Assembly: GCF_032854445.1 (NCBI RefSeq) | Contig: NC_088302.1 | Coordinates: 22,953,788 to 23,017,787, forward strand | DNA length: 64,000 bases | DNA from: Liolophura sinensis | Lineage: Eukaryota; Mollusca; Polyplacophora; Chitonida; Chitonidae | Direction: 5' to 3' | Shown here: piece by piece, positions 59,440 to 64,000 of the stretch | Position numbering within the stretch: the stretch's first letter is position 1 | Layout of the letters: every line of letters starts with the position of its first letter | Position numbers and translations under genes: made by a program | The notes under the pieces: model-generated | What the model was told of the DNA's origin: nothing | What the model saw: only the letters and a program-made list of their open reading frames with translations | Databases searched by the model: none

Positions 59440-61027
59440 TAGTAGATGACGATTTAAAAAAATCTTGAAAGTATTAAGATTTACAAAAATTGAAATCGAA
59501 AAACCGAATGTTTTGTTTATTTTCTTGCTTAGTGGGCAACATTTGGGGCCCGGTGGGTAAAATAGAGAGAAGATAACATAAAAATCATCAATTCGTCCAA
59601 ACACAACATAAAATAATCTATGTGAAACAAAAATAGTTTACATACTCACTATGGTGCTTTAAATAGTTTAGCACCAGTATGTAACTATACTGTATAGAAC
59701 GATACAACAATATGTCAGAATACAATAGAAAACAATTCTACGTACAATCAAAATAGTATACACACTGATTAGTGGAGTGTATGGAATTCCTAGAATCGTT
59801 GGTAGAAGTGGCAAGATTATTCTATTTTGGTACCCCCTGGGAACAGCAATCCACTCGCTACAAGCGTGGCAATTTTCAAAACCTCTTCACACATAGCGCT
59901 TGGTTCTCACATTTCTGAACTTCCTTGCACCCTTACGGTTTCCACAAAGGTTCAAATTTTCCAGATAACTGGGCAATATTTCTTCTTGATTAAACCTGTC
60001 TGGAGGAAGTCTTACACAGGTTCTGTGTGATGGTCTTTATATTGACATCAAGCATGTGTTGTTTGTTTGTCTGCGTACCGCTGGTCGAGGTGGCGTGTTC
60101 CTGTAACAGTCGCATATTGTAGCTTCTTGAAAAGACACCCGCGGTTTTATCCCGCTTCGATGTTTTGGGAGCAAGGCCTGTTATTGTTATGTAGCGTAAG
60201 TTCACTGCTCCCAGTCGTATACCGGGGTGCAAATCGCCGCGCGCATTCATGAAGGGGCTTCATCCCATTTTCCACCAGAGTGCTCTCCCATCGTCCACAC
60301 CCAATGCTCCTTATGGCTCTAGATGGTGCCGCTATAGTGTTTGACCAATCGCCCAGTAACTCATCAATCGGCCAGAATCGACCAATTTTCTGCTTGAGAG
60401 AAACACTGAAATCTGGGAAAACTCTGAAAAAAGCCAGAGCAGCTGTTCTGGCTGAATGGACCCTAAATAACAACCATTGTTCCACTTGGACGACCCCTGA
60501 TGCCCAACATGTGGCTGTCGCACACACAGAGAATCATGCCAACATGCAACTCTAGCCTTTTGAAGTCACACGACGGCATGGGTCTACATTTAGATTCATA
60601 TATAACAATATTAATCATTCTGAATTTGCTGCACACAAAGACAGACTCGACCACGTGCATACATACATGTAGGCCTATATGTTGAGAAATGAGGGATCTA
60701 GTAAAAACCTGACCCGACAATTTGACGGATTTTGTTGCTAATCCAAGAAAGCAACAACGAGAGCTTCTACAGAATAAATGAAAAATGTATCCATACTATT
60801 TCGAACGGTTTTATTTAAGAAGATAATAAAAAAATGTGTGGAAGAGGAAATAACCACTATGATGTTCTGAGCTGCCAAATGATGTTGTTGAACCACTGGT
60901 TACAAGCCGAAGTCTCTCTTATGGATGGATATACAACATCTTGGTTCATTAAAACACAACGTTTCGATGCAGTTACTAACATCGTTATCAAGTGAATGAC
61001 ACCAACAGAACGCGTATAGTATATATT
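59440..61027. other. Intergenic, no supported gene
   Basis: A GC-richer block at 59820-60560 is open in several frames on both strands (60147-60527 minus and 60280-60555 plus) but no product is recognisable. It may be a degraded mobile element or an isolated exon. Confidence 0.35.
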
Positions 61028-61272
61028 CACGGGGAGTTAGCACGCCAGTGCGGCGCAATGTTCCAGGAGCCTCTAACCAATGCGGTCGATGTGAGTTCAA
61101 GTCCAGCTCAAGCTGACTTCCTCTCCGGCCGTATGTGGAAAGGTCTGCAGCAACCTGTAGATGGTCGTGGGTTTCCCCCGCGCTCTCACCTCCCACCATA
61201 ATGATGGCCGGCGTCCTATAAGTGAAATATTCTTGAGTATGACGTAAAACACCAATGAAATATATAAATACA
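61028..61272 (+). mobile_element. Nearly full-length family A SINE
   Basis: Starts in the head (GTTAGCACGCCAGTGCGGCG), has B-box-like GTGAGTTCAAGTCC and a full tail. Confidence 0.9.
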
Positions 61273-62384
61273 TGCAGGAAATTATGGTGAACAAAGCTGA
61301 TATAGCGATTCCCAGTCAGAGTGAATATAGCTTGCTGTATAATTACCTAAACACTTCCAGATTCATACACAAATGTGCACTGTATAATGTATAACTGTAT
61401 GTGACTATTAAGCTTATATTCAGCATTCATAACAGTCACAATTTTCTTTCCTTCATGCAAAATGGATACGTGATAAGCACAATACATGCAACATTATTGA
61501 CCTTTCCATGTATGTTCATTCTTCCGAATAAGTGACAAAAATTAAATAATTCTCTGACGTCTTTCGTTATTCTATTTAAGCAGTGCTTAAACCGAACTTA
61601 AAATAAAATAAGATGTCCAGATATAATCTCGTTTATGCGTCAGTTTCAGGACACTTTGGTTACTCGTGGAAGTTAAAGCTTTCTTTTATACGTACATGTA
61701 AGGTCTTTTTTCCCATTTTGTAAAATTTTCTCCACATGTATGTAATTTCAGGCAATTTCAACAAATGGCAATAACAAATGGGGTGCGTAGAGCTTATATG
61801 TTGGCGAAGTTGATGTCTTTTTCGATGTTTCATGACAGTGTATGGCCTACTTATTTTCGTCGTCCTTTTGACTCGGTCATCAGAGATATTACGCTGAGCG
61901 GGGAGGCAGCCGCTTTCATTGGTCCTATATTGATGTGACATTTCTGATTGACAGGTTGGTTCGACATTCACCTGTCCCATGCTTTGTTCCAAATAATCAC
62001 CTCACTGTACACCCTCAGTTCCTCTAAAATGCATGACCCTGCTCGTCATCTGTATGAAAATTTGCATGTACATTAATTCATCTCGTTGCATTGTCAGTTT
62101 TGAAGCCTCGTTATTTTCAGACTGACTTAATTCTGTTGGTTATCCGTTCGAAATGTACCAGCAAGTCGGTGACTTGCGCTGTCATCTCTTGCAATAAATG
62201 TACCAAAACTAAAATCATAATTGAGATAAAATTTACCCAGTTATATACGAACGAAATACGTTTATGCGAGGTTACTTGTACTTGTAGGCATATCATCATG
62301 CAGTGCAGTGAAAACCTGAGCTATCTTATAATTTTCCCAATTCTGTGCCTAACGTTGTATTTATTTTAAAGTACAACTCTGGCC

Positions 62385-62512
62385 CAAGAGCATGTCACCT
62401 ATGGATTTCCACGCGCTCTACCCGGCTTCTCCCACCATTGGCCTCCGTCGTATAAGTGAAATATTCTTTAGAACGGCAGATCAAACACCAGTCCAATAAA
62501 TAAATAAATTTA
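62385..62512 (+). mobile_element. 5'-truncated family A SINE
   Basis: CCACGCGCTCTACCCGGCTTC, then GTCGTATAAGTGAAATATTC and an AATAAATAAATAAA end. Imperfect TSDs agtacaactct and agtgtaactct flank it. Confidence 0.8.
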
Positions 62513-64000
62513 AGTGTAACTCTAAACTGGTACATTCTTACGTTATCGTAATTTATATATTTTGTGGGTTCTCTGAAGTACGGAGACGGAGTAAAAGACC
62601 TGCTTTATAAAATACTGTTGGTTGTGACGGATTGTCAGATGACATCTTAAATTTTGGAAACGTGTGCAAACAGGCAATATAATCATTTTTATTAGTTGTT
62701 TGCATTTATTAAATTGTGACAAAATGTGGAATATATTTTTGTTAAGCATCACAATTTTTAGCCCGCCTGTATAAATTACAGGTATATAGCGTATGTCATA
62801 TTCCAAACATCGGCACTAACAGTGAAAGCAATGTTAAGATAAATGTTAAGGGCGGTATCTTACTGCTTCTATTGAACTCAGGTTTTACATACATGTAAAG
62901 CACTATAAAAATAATTAAGATCTGTCTTTGTCTCAGTCAGGTCGGGAGTTCGAAACTACAACATGTATATACGTTTAAATTGTCTCAAATACAACGACCG
63001 CATTGCAGTTATATTTTCAGAATTTTCCTTACGAAATCGCAATGCAGTTATACATCAGAGATCCTTCTAGTGAAACACCTAGTACGACATACTGACCAGG
63101 AAAATGTTTAAAGGACACACTTGGCTAAAGGCAGGGTTGTCAGTGGGGTTTAATATTTTCAATAAGGTTCAGTATAATGAGTTCAACAGAAAAGAAAGTT
63201 TTATAAATTTCTGTGGCAAAGAGTGACCAAAGATTCTGTCGATCGTAATATTGGCTGTCATATTAACTGACTGCATTAATTAATTTTGTGGTCCAATATA
63301 TTTCATTCGCTTATATGTGTACACCGGTGCAGTGTAAGCGAGACGAAGCATTTGAAGTAATCAACAAAATGCACGTGACACGAACTTGTCTGCATATCCC
63401 AACTTGACGGTGAACAGCACGTCGCCCACCTCGGTTTGTTTGGGTGTCAAGAGTTGTTCCCCCTGTTTCTTGTTTTAAAGCTTGTTAAGCAGCCTTGATA
63501 TGTTCCACCCTCCATGATGCTTTGCTGAGTGCATATGTACTTTTACCACGCAAGTATTATATACCCTTTGAAGAAGATACATATTTTATCGTCTTTTGTG
63601 CTGGGATATAGACGAAGGATAGCCGTACTACTTCCAAATTCCTTCCAACGCGCCTGGTATTACAGGCAGCTGAATATTGGCGACTGGTTAAAAGAAATAG
63701 ACTATAAGATTGGGCCAACGTGCAGGCCACAAAAAGAAATCAAAGCACAAGCACGAATTCCAACCAAGCTGACGTGTACCAAGAGCAAATGCCAGTCTTA
63801 AAAGAAAATGATAAGATGTCAAAAGTTTTGCCTTACTTTCCGAGCAAGGAATCGACCGACCTACCTACAGATAAACAAAGCTGCTTACATAAGTGTTTGT
63901 CGCTGACGAAACATCAATACCTGGGATTAACATAGACGTCTATCTTAATCCCAGATGAAACGCTTGATTCTTATTTCTTAATAGTCAGTATATTCCTAAT
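62513..64000. other. Intergenic, with a third copy of the GDWLKEIDY repeat core
   Basis: At 63660-63715 the sequence ATATTGGCGACTGGTTAAAA continues as GAAATAGACTATA and matches the arms of the inverted repeat at 4970-5775. It lies inside a 90-codon open frame (63529-63801) reading YYRQLNIGDWLKEIDYKIG. No gene model is supported beyond that. Confidence 0.45.

Overview
This is nuclear DNA from an invertebrate animal, most likely a lophotrochozoan such as a mollusc or brachiopod. The evidence is AT-rich sequence with very low coding density, spliced genes with GT/AG introns and AATAAA signals, many tRNA-derived SINEs with 10-14 bp target-site duplications (TSDs), and a small group of protocadherin genes. 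The clade is inferred from memory of similar SINE tails and protocadherin expansions; no database was searched. I saw no bacterial, viral or CRISPR features.

Left part (1-12.4 kb): a protocadherin mini-cluster. PCDH-A (1818-3752, +) and PCDH-B (6147-8063, -) are complete and converge tail to tail. Both have an intronless coding exon with a signal peptide, five cadherin repeats, one membrane helix and a tail of about 40 residues. A third copy, psi-PCDH-C (10825-11640, +), is a pseudogene with two large internal deletions. PCDH-A and psi-C lie in a direct segmental duplication (about 1-4400 and 9793-12358) that includes 5' flank, a 5'UTR intron acceptor, 3'UTR and an older SINE. A and B are nearly identical over about 0.7 kb in mid-gene but clearly diverged on both sides, a mosaic best explained by gene conversion between inverted copies.

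Middle part (12.4-35.7 kb): no convincing gene. It holds SINEs of several families, microsatellites and a few GC-richer, motif-dense islands that could be regulatory.

Right part (about 35.7-57.5 kb): a large spliced gene, PCDH-D, with a seven-repeat delta-type protocadherin ectodomain in one exon (51780-54503) and cytoplasmic exons at 54798, 55486 and 56219. A CpG-rich segment at 35.75-36.2 kb ending in a strong splice donor (36198/36199) is a plausible promoter and first exon, which implies a 15 kb 5' intron. From that donor to the gene end the sequence is strikingly CpG-poor, as expected of a germline-methylated gene body. The last exon has a reading-frame discontinuity near 56.4 kb.

Far right (57.5-64 kb): SINEs and unclassified sequence. 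The 200-N gap (57653-57852) lies inside one SINE and probably hides no sequence, because the two contig ends overlap by about 93 bp.

Together the genes suggest a seven-repeat, long-tailed ancestral-type protocadherin (D) beside shortened, intronless relatives (A, B, psi-C) that duplicated, inverted, exchanged sequence and partly decayed.
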